Source: Spirosoma foliorum
GTDB lineage: Bacteria > Bacteroidota > Bacteroidia > Cytophagales > Spirosomataceae
Reading direction: 5' to 3'
DNA: 64,000 bases
Assembly: GCF_014117325.1 (NCBI RefSeq)
Contig: NZ_CP059732.1
Location: 4,043,001-4,107,000 of the forward strand
Made by a program: the position numbers and the translations under genes. This document shows positions 1-7,825 of the stretch, piece by piece (position 1 is the stretch's first letter; each line of letters opens with the position of its first letter). Under the pieces are notes generated by a model. It saw nothing but the letters and a program-made list of their open reading frames with translations. It was not told where the DNA came from and did not search any database.

Positions 1-792
1 CTAAAGGCCAAGACTGTAGAACCCGGCAAATGGGATTTAGTACTCGACCCATCGCATACCTATTTAACGATTCACGAATCAGTTGGACACGCGACCGAGC
101 TGGATCGGGTATTGGGCTATGAAGCGAATCTGGCCGGAACTTCATTTGCCACCATCGATAAATGGAAGTCCAAAAACTTCAATTACGGTAGTCCGGTCGT
201 CAATTTCTTCGCCGACAAAACGCAACCGGGCTCGCTGGGCGACGTAGGTTGGGATGACGAAGGCGTAAAAACCAAGAAATGGGATATTATTAAGGACGGC
301 ATTCTGGTCAACTATCAAGCCATCCGCGACCAGGTTCATATGCTGGGCGAAACCGAGTCGCAGGGGTGTTGCTATGCCGATAGCTGGAGCACCGTTCAGT
401 TCCAGCGCATGGCGAATATTTCATTGGCACCGGGTAAAGAGCGACTTTCAGTCGATGAGATGATCAAGGATGTCAAAAAAGGCATTTACATCATCGGCGA
501 CGGCTCCTATTCCATTGACCAACAGCGGTATAACTTCCAGTTTGGCGGTCAGTTATTCTACGAAATCAAGGATGGCCAAATTGTCGGAATGCTTCGGGAT
601 GTGGCTTACCAGTCCAATACACAGGAATTCTGGAACTCCTGCGTAAAAGTATGCGACGAACGCGACTACCGTATGGGGGGCACTTTCTTCGACGGCAAAG
701 GTCAGCCCGCTCAAATCAACTCGGTGTCGCACGGCAGCTCAACAGCACGCTTCAACGGCGTAAACGTACTCAACACGGGACGGAAAATATAA
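1..792 (+). CDS. tldD: TldD-family metalloprotease, C-terminal part (cut by window start)
   Basis: The frame is open from base 1 to the stop at 790-792, so this is the C-terminal part of a TldD-like protein and its start lies upstream of the window. The TldD zinc motif HESVGH is read at bases 73-90. The rest is nearly collinear with the full-length copy at 2600-4240, sharing blocks such as GYEAN-AGTSFAT, SQGCCYADSW and FNGVNV. TldD partners TldE in a heterodimeric metalloprotease that processes peptides in families such as microcin B17. The physiological substrate here is unknown. It is followed by a tldE-like gene after a hairpin repeat. Family assignment is secure; the target is not. Confidence 0.9.
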   Translation, partial: LKAKTVEPGKWDLVLDPSHTYLTIHESVGHATELDRVLGYEANLAGTSFATIDKWKSKNFNYGSPVVNFFADKTQPGSLGDVGWDDEGVKTKKWDIIKDGILVNYQAIRDQVHMLGETESQGCCYADSWSTVQFQRMANISLAPGKERLSVDEMIKDVKKGIYIIGDGSYSIDQQRYNFQFGGQLFYEIKDGQIVGMLRDVAYQSNTQEFWNSCVKVCDERDYRMGGTFFDGKGQPAQINSVSHGSSTARFNGVNVLNTGRKI

Positions 793-796
793 AATT

Positions 797-896
797 GTTT
801 ACGGTTTTCGGTTTATGGTTTACGGGGAGCTTACGCGTCTGTAACTCATGCATCAACCAACCATAAACTGAAAACCGTAAACCACAAACCGAAAAC
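797..896. repeat. Intergenic inverted repeat, GTTTACGG-word class
   Basis: The left arm (797-825) is made of repeated GTTTACGG/GTTTATGG words. The right arm (about 861-896) carries the complementary CCATAAAC/CCGTAAAC words. It fills the gap between tldD and tldE and has no coding potential. It belongs to the same class as 8819-8948, 9810-9918 and 22404-22484. It could fold in the transcript of the tldD-tldE unit. No U-run follows, so it is not a classical terminator. Confidence 0.75.
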
Positions 897-901
897 TCTT
901 T

Positions 902-2269
902 ATGGCCATCATATCTAAAGAAGAAGCAAAGAAAATTCTGGATAAAGCGTTGTCTTTTTCTAAAGCCGACGAAATGAGTGTCAGCCTGGGCGGAGGCCGA
1001 ACGAGTAATATTCGCTATGCTCTAAATAGCGTCTCCTCCGGTGGTGAATTCGACAACATGTCGCTGTTAATCACAGCTGGAATCGGCAAACGGATGGGTT
1101 CGGCAACCATCAACGAGTTCAACGATAAGGCTATTGAACGAACCGTTCGGCGGGCCGAGGAAATTGCCCGTCTAGCCCCCGAAAACTCCGAATATATGCC
1201 CATGATTGGGCCGCAGACCTATCTTGAAACGCCCATGTATTCCGAAAATACGGCCAAGATGGACGCTGAATACCGGGCTCAGGTCGCTTTTGACAGCGTT
1301 GACGCCTGCGAACAAAAAAATCTGAGTGCAGCAGGATTCATGCAGGACTCGGCGGGCTTTTCGGCTATCGCGAATAGCAAGGGATTGTTTGGATACAATA
1401 AAGCCACGTCGGTCGACTTTTCCGTTACCGTCCGAACAGCCGATGCCACTGGCTCGGGCTATGTCACCCGCGATTTCAACGACATCTCGAAACTAAAGAC
1501 CCGCTCGGTAACAGGTATTGCCATGCAGAAAGCATTGGCCTCGACGAACGCACGAGCCTTAGAACCAGGCAAGTATACCGTAATTCTGGAACCTACCGCA
1601 ATGGGTACTTTATTACAGAGTATGATGGGCGGCATGGATACCCGGCTGGCCGACGAAGGCCGGAGTTTCCTTAGCAAAAAAGGGGGCGGTACTCGTCTGG
1701 GCGAAAAAATGCTGGATGAACGTGTCACCATTTATTCTGATCCAATGAACCTGGAAGCCCCCAGTGAACCCTTTGCTGGCGAAGGCCGGAATCGTACAGG
1801 TTCCTTTCTCGGTGGAGGGGGTGCCGTTAGTGACGGACGTCCACAAGAAAAAATAACGTGGTTTGAAAACGGGGTAGTCAAAAATATGAGCTATTCCCGT
1901 TTCTGGGCCGATAAGAAGGGCGTTAAAGCGGTACCTCCGCCTACAGGTTTCATTATGGCAGGTGGTAATCAATCGCTGGCCGATTTGATCAAAAGCACGG
2001 ATAAGGGTATTCTGGTAACCCGTTTGTGGTACGTTCGGATGGTCGACCCCAAAACGTTGTTACAAACGGGCCTCACTCGCGATGGGACGTTTTACATCGA
2101 AAATGGGCAGATCAAGTTCCCAATCAAGAACTTCCGCTTCAACGAAAGTGCGGTCATTGTCCTGAATAATGTGGAAGCCCTGGGTGCCCCAATACGAGTG
2201 GGGGGCAACCTGATCCCACCCGTAAAAGCCCGCGACTTTACGTTCACAAGTTTATCAGACGCGGTTTAA
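902..2269 (+). CDS. TldE/PmbA-family protein, copy 1
   Basis: A 455-residue PmbA/TldE-like protein, the non-catalytic partner of TldD in the heterodimeric protease. It starts at ATG 902 (MAIISKEEAKKILDK) just after a hairpin repeat and ends with the family-typical ARDFTFTSLSDAV tail. No signal peptide is visible, so it should be cytoplasmic. It lacks the HExxxH metal motif, as expected for TldE. A second, clearly related copy lies at 4350-5687 with the same N-terminal plan (xKADE near residue 20, RTVRRAEEIARLAPEN near 80) and the same tail, so the tldD-tldE pair is duplicated. Copy 1 carries a short Gly-rich insertion near residue 305 (NRTGSFLGGGGAVSDGRPQ) that copy 2 lacks. Confidence 0.88.
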   Translation: MAIISKEEAKKILDKALSFSKADEMSVSLGGGRTSNIRYALNSVSSGGEFDNMSLLITAGIGKRMGSATINEFNDKAIERTVRRAEEIARLAPENSEYMPMIGPQTYLETPMYSENTAKMDAEYRAQVAFDSVDACEQKNLSAAGFMQDSAGFSAIANSKGLFGYNKATSVDFSVTVRTADATGSGYVTRDFNDISKLKTRSVTGIAMQKALASTNARALEPGKYTVILEPTAMGTLLQSMMGGMDTRLADEGRSFLSKKGGGTRLGEKMLDERVTIYSDPMNLEAPSEPFAGEGRNRTGSFLGGGGAVSDGRPQEKITWFENGVVKNMSYSRFWADKKGVKAVPPPTGFIMAGGNQSLADLIKSTDKGILVTRLWYVRMVDPKTLLQTGLTRDGTFYIENGQIKFPIKNFRFNESAVIVLNNVEALGAPIRVGGNLIPPVKARDFTFTSLSDAV

Positions 2270-2272
2270 ATT

Positions 2273-2338
2273 TAACTACAGAGGTACGGAGAACAACTAG
2301 TAGAAAGATATCTGTGTTCTCTGTGCCTCTGTAGTTAA
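2273..2338. repeat. Intergenic inverted repeat, ACAGAGG-word class
   Basis: The left arm begins TAACTACAGAGG and continues with GGAGAACA. The right arm reads TGTTCTCTGTGCC and CCTCTGTAGTTA. It directly follows the tldE stop codon. The same word family (CACAGAG, CTCTGTG) recurs at 44503-44592 and, decayed, at 63012-63090. Confidence 0.75.
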
Positions 2339-2349
2339 TCTTTTCAAGG

Positions 2350-2395
2350 ACAAGGGAGACATACTACTGGTGTGGCTCCTTTATTTTTTGCCTTG
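2350..2395 (+). terminator. Possible intrinsic terminator after tldE copy 1
   Basis: An imperfect stem (AAGGGAGACATAC with GTGTGGCTCCTTT) is followed by a T-rich tract, TTTATTTTTTG. It sits between two gene pairs on the same strand. Several mismatches make it moderate at best. The remainder of the 2270-2599 gap is AT-rich leader sequence with nothing else recognised. Confidence 0.4.
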
Positions 2396-2585
2396 GATTA
2401 CCGTTTAAATTAATCTTTTACCATCCAAAAATTAAGTCGGGCAACTTTTAATGATTTGGCTTTTATTCGCAATTCATCAATAACTATTGGTGATTGGCGT
2501 GAATTATGATGTTAAATTCTAGATTTCAGGCGTTAACCTGTATCTTGGCCGTGCTTTTAATTACGCTTCACTTAATTCAATAAAT

Positions 2586-2602
2586 AGGAGAACCAAACAT
2601 TG
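2586..2602 (+). promoter_or_regulatory. Ribosome-binding site deciding the TTG start of tldD
   Basis: AGGAG at 2586-2590 lies about 9 nt before TTG 2600-2602. Shine-Dalgarno sequences are uncommon in Bacteroidota, so this one supports the non-ATG start, which also yields the twin-arginine N-terminus. Confidence 0.55.
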
Positions 2603-4240
2603 AATCGTCGAGATTTCAACCAACTTATTGGCATGGGAACCGCTGGTATCCTGTTGCCTAAACCGCCCGCTTTTTCTCGTACCGTCAGTCCCGAAGTACT
2701 GTTGGAACCGGGCCTGGATGTAGCCGTAAAAAAACGTTTGGCCGATGCGGCCATGAATGCGGCCAAAAGTAAAGGTGCCAGCTACGCCGATGTTCGGATT
2801 GGGCGCTATCTGAACCAGTACGTTATCACGCGTGAAGACAAGGTGCAGAACATCGTAAACACTGAGTCATACGGAGTTGGCGTTCGCGTCATTGCCGATG
2901 GCTGTTGGGGTTTTGCTGCCGTAGTTGACGCCAAAAGTGAAGCCGACACCGCTCAGGCGGCCGAAAAAGCAGTGGCTATTGCGAAAGCAAATGCCAAACT
3001 GATGAAGCAACCCGTTCAACTCGCTGCTCAAAAAGGCTATGGCGAAGTAAGCTGGAAAGCACCTATCAAACGCAATGCGTTCGAAGTGCCCATCAAAGAA
3101 AAGGTTGATTTACTGCTTTCGGTCAATGATGCCGCGCTAAAAAACGGGGCTAACTACGTCAATTCCGTTCTGTTCATGGTTAACGAGCAGAAATACTTTG
3201 CCTCGACCGATGGCACTTATGCCGATCAGGATATTCACCGGATCTGGCCAATTTTCAACGTGACAGCCATTGATCCGAAAAGCGGAAAATTTGAAACCCG
3301 AAATGCCCTGAGTGCGCCCATGGGCATGGGCTATGATTATCTGCAAGTAAATCCCGCCGACAAAGTAACGGGTATCACTACTCGCTACAACAAGGGCTAT
3401 GATATGCTCGAAGATGTGACCGCAGCCGCCAAACAAGCGCGGGCCAAACATACGGCGAAGTCGGTTGAAGCCGGTAAATATGACCTTGTACTCGATCCCT
3501 CACACCTCTGGCTCACCATCCACGAATCAGTAGGTCACCCCCTTGAACTCGACCGCGTATTAGGCTACGAAGCCAATTTTGCCGGAACCAGCTTCGCTAC
3601 GCTGGATAAATGGCAATCGAAGAATTTCAACTACGGCAGTAAACAAGTGAACCTGATTGCCGACAAAACTCAAGTTGGTTCATTGGGTGCGGTTGGTTAT
3701 GACGATGAAGGCGTTGCCACTAAAAAATGGGATTTGGTTAAAGATGGCACGCTGGTGAACTACCAGGCTATTCGGGATCAGGTGCACATCATTGGTGAGA
3801 AAGAATCACAAGGCTGCTGCTATGCCGATAGCTGGAGTTCGGTGCAGTTTCAACGCATGGCCAACGTATCGCTGGCCGCTGGCAAAACGCCCTTATCGGT
3901 TCAGGATATGATTAAGGATGTCAAAAAAGGCATTTACATCATTGGTGATGGTTCGTTCTCGATCGATCAGCAACGCTACAACTTCCAGTTCGGCGGTCAG
4001 TTGTTCTATGAAATCAAAGACGGTCAGATTGCGGGCATGCTCAAAGACGTAGCCTATCAATCGAACACCCAGGAGTTCTGGAACTCATGCGTTGCCGTCT
4101 GCGACGAGAACGATTACCGGCTCGGCGGGTCCTTCTTCGACGGAAAAGGTCAGCCTCCGCAATCGAGTGCCGTTTCGCACGGTAGCAGCACCGCCCGCTT
4201 CAATGGTGTCAATGTGATCAATACAGCCCGGAAAATCTAA
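2600..4240 (+). CDS. tldD: TldD-family metalloprotease, full-length, with Tat-like signal
   Basis: A 546-residue TldD homologue. The start is TTG at 2600, placed about 9 nt after an AGGAG ribosome-binding site at 2586-2590; no ATG gives a sensible N-terminus. The N-terminus (NRRDFNQLIGMGTAGILLP) is a twin-arginine-type signal with RR-D-F then a weakly hydrophobic stretch, so export is likely. The zinc motif HESVGH is at residues 308-313. The C-terminal half is closely similar to the partial copy at 1-792. It is followed by tldE copy 2 after a hairpin repeat. A Tat-like signal on TldD while both TldE partners lack one is odd; piggy-back export or a lipid-free periplasmic homodimer are possibilities. 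Confidence 0.9.
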   Translation: MNRRDFNQLIGMGTAGILLPKPPAFSRTVSPEVLLEPGLDVAVKKRLADAAMNAAKSKGASYADVRIGRYLNQYVITREDKVQNIVNTESYGVGVRVIADGCWGFAAVVDAKSEADTAQAAEKAVAIAKANAKLMKQPVQLAAQKGYGEVSWKAPIKRNAFEVPIKEKVDLLLSVNDAALKNGANYVNSVLFMVNEQKYFASTDGTYADQDIHRIWPIFNVTAIDPKSGKFETRNALSAPMGMGYDYLQVNPADKVTGITTRYNKGYDMLEDVTAAAKQARAKHTAKSVEAGKYDLVLDPSHLWLTIHESVGHPLELDRVLGYEANFAGTSFATLDKWQSKNFNYGSKQVNLIADKTQVGSLGAVGYDDEGVATKKWDLVKDGTLVNYQAIRDQVHIIGEKESQGCCYADSWSSVQFQRMANVSLAAGKTPLSVQDMIKDVKKGIYIIGDGSFSIDQQRYNFQFGGQLFYEIKDGQIAGMLKDVAYQSNTQEFWNSCVAVCDENDYRLGGSFFDGKGQPPQSSAVSHGSSTARFNGVNVINTARKI

Positions 4241-4347
4241 TTCATTTACGATGTGCGAATTACGATTTACGAATCATAAATGAGCCTCAGCAATTCATTT
4301 TATCATTCGTCACAAATCGTAATTCGTAAACCGTAATTCGTAAATCA
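4241..4347. repeat. Intergenic inverted repeat, ATTACGATTTACGAAT-word class
   Basis: The left half has AATTACGATTTACGAATCA. The right half has AAATCGTAATTCGTAAACCG and further copies of the word. It lies between tldD and tldE copy 2, in the same position as the different-word repeat at 797-896 between the first pair. A partly decayed relative is at 32593-32690. Confidence 0.72.
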
Positions 4348-4349
4348 AT

Positions 4350-5687
4350 ATGGCCATCATCCTTACTGAAGCAGAAGCGAAAGCACTGCTCACCAAAGTT
4401 CTCAGCTACTCGAAAGCCGACGAGTGCGAAGTGAACCTCCTGGGCGAAGAACGGGGAAACCTCCGTTACGCCCGTAACGAAGTCTCAACCAGCGGCTCGC
4501 TTATCAATAAAAATTTAGTCGTACAATCGGCCTACGGCAAACGCGTTGGCACCGCAACCATCGACGAATTCGATGATGCATCGCTCGAAAAAGTGGTACG
4601 CCGGTCCGAAGAGTTAGCCAAACTCGCGCCCGAAAACCCTGAATATGTAGGCATCTTAGGACCCCAGCAATATGTAAAATCGAGTGGTTTCTTTGATTCA
4701 ACCGCCAAAATTACACCCGATACCCGTGCCACTGCAGTTGATAAAAGTCTGCAACTCTCGCGGGAAAAGAACTTAACGGCTGCTGGCTTTTTGCAGGACA
4801 ATTATGGCTACAATGCCATGATGAATTCCAAAGGCCTGTTTGCTTACTACCCAAGTACCAGCGTCAATTTCTCCTTAACCGTCCGTACACCTGATGGAAA
4901 AGGGTCGGGTTATGTAGCAAGGGGCTATAGCGATTTTTCCAAGCTGGATACTGCAGCCGCAACGCGTATTGCAATCCAGAAGGCGCAGGGTTCTGCCGAA
5001 GCGCGGGCCATTGAGCCTGGTAAATACACGGTAATTCTGGAACCAACAGCCGCTGTTGTCTTGCTCGAAAACATCTATTTCAACATGGATGCTCGCTCCG
5101 CCGACGAAGGGCGGTCGTATTTCAGCAAGGCAGGAGGCAAATCTCGAATCGGGGACAAGATTGTGGACGAACGGGTTACGATCTACTCCGATCCTACGAA
5201 TCCAGAATTACCCGCATCGCCCTGGTCAGGGGATGGCCGTCCACAGGAAAAGATGATGTGGATTGAAAAAGGCGTTGTCAAAAATCTGTCTTACGAACGG
5301 TATTGGGCGCAGAAACAGGGCAAAAAAGCCATTCCTTACCCGAATAACATGATCATGATGGGGGGTAATTCATCCTTAGAAGACATGATCAAGAGTACTC
5401 AGCGCGGCATTCTCGTCACGAAACTCTGGTACATTCGGGAAGTTGATCCGCAGACCATCCTGCTCACCGGCCTTACCCGCGACGGGACGTTCTACATTGA
5501 AAACGGCAAGATCAAGCATCCGATCAAGAATTTCCGGTTCAACGAAAGCCCGATCATCATGCTCAACAACCTCGAATCATTGGGCAAACCGGAGCGGGTA
5601 GTCAGTACCGAAACCGATCGCAACTACCTCGTGCCGCCGATGAAAATTCGAGAGTTTACGTTTACGAGTTTGTCGGATGCAGTGTAA
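4350..5687 (+). CDS. TldE/PmbA-family protein, copy 2
   Basis: A 445-residue TldE/PmbA-like protein starting at ATG 4350 (MAIILTEAEAKALLTK). It shares the length, plan and REFTFTSLSDAV tail of copy 1 at 902-2269. No HExxxH motif and no signal peptide are present, consistent with the structural subunit of a TldD/TldE complex. It differs from copy 1 by lacking the Gly-rich insertion near residue 305 and by having a longer segment (VVSTETDRNYLVPP) before the tail. It is probably co-transcribed with the upstream tldD, and a terminator follows. Confidence 0.88.
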   Translation: MAIILTEAEAKALLTKVLSYSKADECEVNLLGEERGNLRYARNEVSTSGSLINKNLVVQSAYGKRVGTATIDEFDDASLEKVVRRSEELAKLAPENPEYVGILGPQQYVKSSGFFDSTAKITPDTRATAVDKSLQLSREKNLTAAGFLQDNYGYNAMMNSKGLFAYYPSTSVNFSLTVRTPDGKGSGYVARGYSDFSKLDTAAATRIAIQKAQGSAEARAIEPGKYTVILEPTAAVVLLENIYFNMDARSADEGRSYFSKAGGKSRIGDKIVDERVTIYSDPTNPELPASPWSGDGRPQEKMMWIEKGVVKNLSYERYWAQKQGKKAIPYPNNMIMMGGNSSLEDMIKSTQRGILVTKLWYIREVDPQTILLTGLTRDGTFYIENGKIKHPIKNFRFNESPIIMLNNLESLGKPERVVSTETDRNYLVPPMKIREFTFTSLSDAV

Positions 5688-5691
5688 ATTT

Positions 5692-5736
5692 ATTGGGTAG
5701 TCTGGTCAATATCTGACTGGGCTACCCAATTTTTCT
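5692..5736 (+). terminator. Intrinsic terminator after the tldD/tldE cluster
   Basis: The stem ATTGGGTAG/CTACCCAAT has an inner, imperfect CTGGTCA/TGACTGG extension and is followed by TTTTTC. It lies immediately downstream of the tldE copy 2 stop. Confidence 0.75.
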
Positions 5737-5813
5737 TTTAGCTATCTTTATAGTCAAGTAAGTATAGTTTCGCCTAAAGGTCAAATTCTTCTATACTACT
5801 GAATTATCTATTT

Positions 5814-6074
5814 ATGCCGGTTATATCAATGTTTTACGGGCTGATTGTCAGTCTATACTATCTTGATAATAAACAACACCATCTGCCCCATATTCATGTT
5901 CGTTATGATGAAATGGAAGCCGTTTTCGCGATAGAAAGTGGCGAGCTCCTGGAAGGCAAGCTACCGAAAGGGAAAATAAAATTAGTTGATGCCTGGATCG
6001 AAGAAAATCTCATGGCCGATTGGCAATTAGCCATTAACGGGCAGCGAATATTCCCCATCGACCCTTTAAAATAA
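5814..6074 (+). CDS. DUF4160 domain protein
   Basis: An 86-residue protein with the DUF4160 pattern: an N-terminal ISMFYGLIVSLYY, a central HHLPHIHVRYDEMEAVF, and the ELLEGKLPKGKIKLVDAW-EEN segment. Its partner six bases downstream is a DUF2442 protein. DUF4160/DUF2442 pairs recur in many genomes and have been suggested to behave like toxin-antitoxin modules. That is family-level suggestion, not something visible here. No signal peptide is present, so it should be cytoplasmic. Function is otherwise unknown. Confidence 0.82.
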   Translation: MPVISMFYGLIVSLYYLDNKQHHLPHIHVRYDEMEAVFAIESGELLEGKLPKGKIKLVDAWIEENLMADWQLAINGQRIFPIDPLK

Positions 6075-6080
6075 ATAAGC

Positions 6081-6320
6081 ATGAACCCTCGTGTGACAGC
6101 TGTAAAGCCTCTTGATAATTACTGTCTTGAACTTCAATTTACAAATAAAGAACGTAGGCTATTTGACGTAAAGCCATACCTGTCCATTGGTATTTTTCAG
6201 GAATTACAGGACACCTCTTTATTTAATGGGATCAGGGCTTTCAATGGATCAATTGTTTGGCCTAATGACCTTGACTTGGATCCGGATACGCTTTACTTAG
6301 ATAGCAAGCCAGTCAGTTGA
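6081..6320 (+). CDS. DUF2442 domain protein
   Basis: A 79-residue protein with the DUF2442 layout: beta-strand-rich N-terminus (VTAVKPLDNYCLELQF), a central LFDVKPYL, and the ending WPNDLDLDPDTLYLDSKPV. It starts 6 nt after the DUF4160 gene and must be co-transcribed with it. In other genomes this pair behaves as a unit and is a candidate toxin-antitoxin or regulatory module; which partner would do what cannot be read from sequence. Confidence 0.82.
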   Translation: MNPRVTAVKPLDNYCLELQFTNKERRLFDVKPYLSIGIFQELQDTSLFNGIRAFNGSIVWPNDLDLDPDTLYLDSKPVS

Positions 6321-6357
6321 TTATTCATTTTAAGGAAGCTACCAGCTTTTGGCACGA

Positions 6358-6426
6358 ATGACTAAAGAACAGATTCTTGAGGCAATTCAATTGACTACAG
6401 AAACCAACAATGGTATTCTCCAATGA
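6358..6426 (+). CDS. Tiny ORF coupled to the acetyltransferase start (possible leader or gene remnant)
   Basis: ATG 6358 opens a 22-codon frame (MTKEQILEAIQL...) whose TGA overlaps the ATG of the acetyltransferase in an ATGA. The amphipathic, charged N-terminus looks protein-like, and the frame is open further upstream to the stop at about 6331. It could be a coupling leader, a decayed third member of the DUF4160/DUF2442 locus, or chance. Low confidence. Confidence 0.3.
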   Translation: MTKEQILEAIQLTTETNNGILQ

Positions 6427-6932
6427 TCACCATTATCCAAGCCACCGAACAAGACTTACCCCTCATTCGCGACATTGCCTATCAGACCTGGCCCAATACG
6501 TTTGGAGAAATTTTGTCGCCCGATCAGATTAGCTACATGCTCGAAATGATGTATAGCCAGGATGCACTAACTACCCAGATCAACGAAAAAAAGCACGTTT
6601 TCTTGATCGCGAAAAACACCGATAGCACTGAGTATCTTGGCTATGTTTCTTACGAGTTAGATTACACTGGTAAGCCCCTCACCAAAATCCACAAAATTTA
6701 TTTACTCCCAGCCAGCCAGGGCAAGGGCGTTGGCCGATTATTGATCGATCAGGTTGGCCACATTGCTACGGCTCATCACAATACCCATCTGGGCTTAAAC
6801 GTCAATCGGTATAATAAGGCTATTCAGTTCTACGAGCGAATGGGATTTTCGGTAGTTGGTACCGAAGACATCGATATTGGCGATGGCTTCCTTATGGAAG
6901 ATTTTGTGATGGAAAAACCGCTAAATCCTTAG
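6423..6932 (+). CDS. GNAT-family N-acetyltransferase
   Basis: A 169-residue GNAT protein that transfers an acetyl group from acetyl-CoA to an amine acceptor. The acetyl-CoA loop is seen as LLPASQGKGVGRLLID, with QGKGVG at residues 99-104. It is followed by the N-x-x-A-x-x-FYERMGF segment typical of the C-terminal fold. The start ATG overlaps the TGA of a 22-codon ORF. The acceptor cannot be predicted. Related single-domain GNATs modify ribosomal proteins, polyamines or antibiotics. It is likely cytoplasmic. Confidence 0.85.
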   Translation: MITIIQATEQDLPLIRDIAYQTWPNTFGEILSPDQISYMLEMMYSQDALTTQINEKKHVFLIAKNTDSTEYLGYVSYELDYTGKPLTKIHKIYLLPASQGKGVGRLLIDQVGHIATAHHNTHLGLNVNRYNKAIQFYERMGFSVVGTEDIDIGDGFLMEDFVMEKPLNP

Positions 6933-7110
6933 TTATTTAACGGCAAAACATGTATTTTTAAGCATAAAATGTAGGTTTTGAGCTGTTTATCCACGTTTTA
7001 CAAACAGCCCCTAAAATGAATATAATATTAACTGCTAATAGTAATATCGGCAGATTGATTAACAACTGACAGTATTTATACTGGCATACTTTCATCATCA
7101 ACAAACGCGC
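6933..7110. other. Short AT-rich intergenic region upstream of the MoxR operon
   Basis: No gene is supported here. It should hold the promoter of the MoxR/Bat operon, but no convincing TTG-N20-TAnnTTTG pair was found. Confidence 0.4.
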
Positions 7111-7729
7111 TTGAAACCTTTTTTTTTTCACTCGAATCCAATACACTTCTGGTGACTGGGAAACGGACCAGCGGATGCCATCGAACCTGATGCACTCGCT
7201 GGTGGAGTACACAACTTTGCCGGTTGATCAGAAAGAAAAAGTGGTGCAGCTGAGCAGTCCAGACCTGTTCAAAAGCCCGTTTTGCTACCTCAGCGGACAC
7301 AAACTGGTTGAATTTTCGGCACAGGAGCGTGACCACTTCAAGCGCTATGTCCAGAACGGTGGCTTCGTCTTTGTCGACGATTGCAACCACGATGTCGACG
7401 GCCTTTTTGCCAAGTCATTTGAGCAGGAAATGGCCCGTACATTTGGACCGAAAGCCTTGCAGAAAATACCTAATTCACACCCCATCTATACCTGCTTTTT
7501 TAAGTTTCCAGAAGGCCCGCCCACAACCTCGTTTGAGTTGAATGGCTGGGGCGATGATTTGGTGCATGATTACCTGAAAGCCATCATGATAAATGGTCGA
7601 ATTGGCGTTCTGTATAGCAACAAAGATTACGGTTGCGAGTGGGATTACGACTTCCGAAACAAGCGTTTTCTGGCCGAAGACAACACTAAATTCGGAGTCA
7701 ATATTGTGACATACGCATTAACAGCATGA
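7111..7729 (+). CDS. DUF4159 protein, first gene of the MoxR operon (5' frame broken at a T run)
   Basis: The DUF4159 fold is clear from YLSGHKLVEFS, the VQNGGFVFVDDCNHD segment and SFELNGWGDDLVHDYLK. An ATG at 7175 exists, but conserved DUF4159 N-terminal sequence (TRIQYTSGDWETDQR) is encoded in frame upstream of it, back to a stop at 7112-7114, with no start codon. A run of ten T at 7119-7128 lies in between. If one T is removed, TTG 7111 opens the frame as MKPFFFTRIQYTSGDW, which is a normal DUF4159 N-terminus. I therefore place the start at 7111 and treat the frame as disrupted as read. The protein probably works with the following MoxR ATPase; its biochemical role is unknown. Confidence 0.75.
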
Positions 7730-7732
7730 GTT

Positions 7733-7805
7733 TATATAGGATGTATGATCTATGATGTATTGACAACCATACTTCATACATCTTATATCATACATCACTT
7801 CATAC
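7733..7805. repeat. Intergenic repeat, GATGTATGAT-word class
   Basis: GGATGTATGATCTATGATG on the left faces CATACATCTTATATCATAC on the right. It lies between the DUF4159 gene and moxR. The longest reading of the MoxR frame runs through it, giving a nonsense N-terminus (MIYDVLTTILHTSYIIHH). The same word class is at 37167-37255. Confidence 0.65.
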
Positions 7806-7825
7806 AACCTGATACACATAGCAAG

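Noticed and set aside
797-896. Short repeated words such as GTTTACGG suggested a CRISPR array
   Set aside because: The words are adjacent variants within one palindrome, with no regular repeat-spacer alternation and no cas genes.
7745-7825. Longest reading of the MoxR frame from 7745
   Set aside because: The extra N-terminus is translated intergenic repeat; MoxR similarity starts after TTG 7826.
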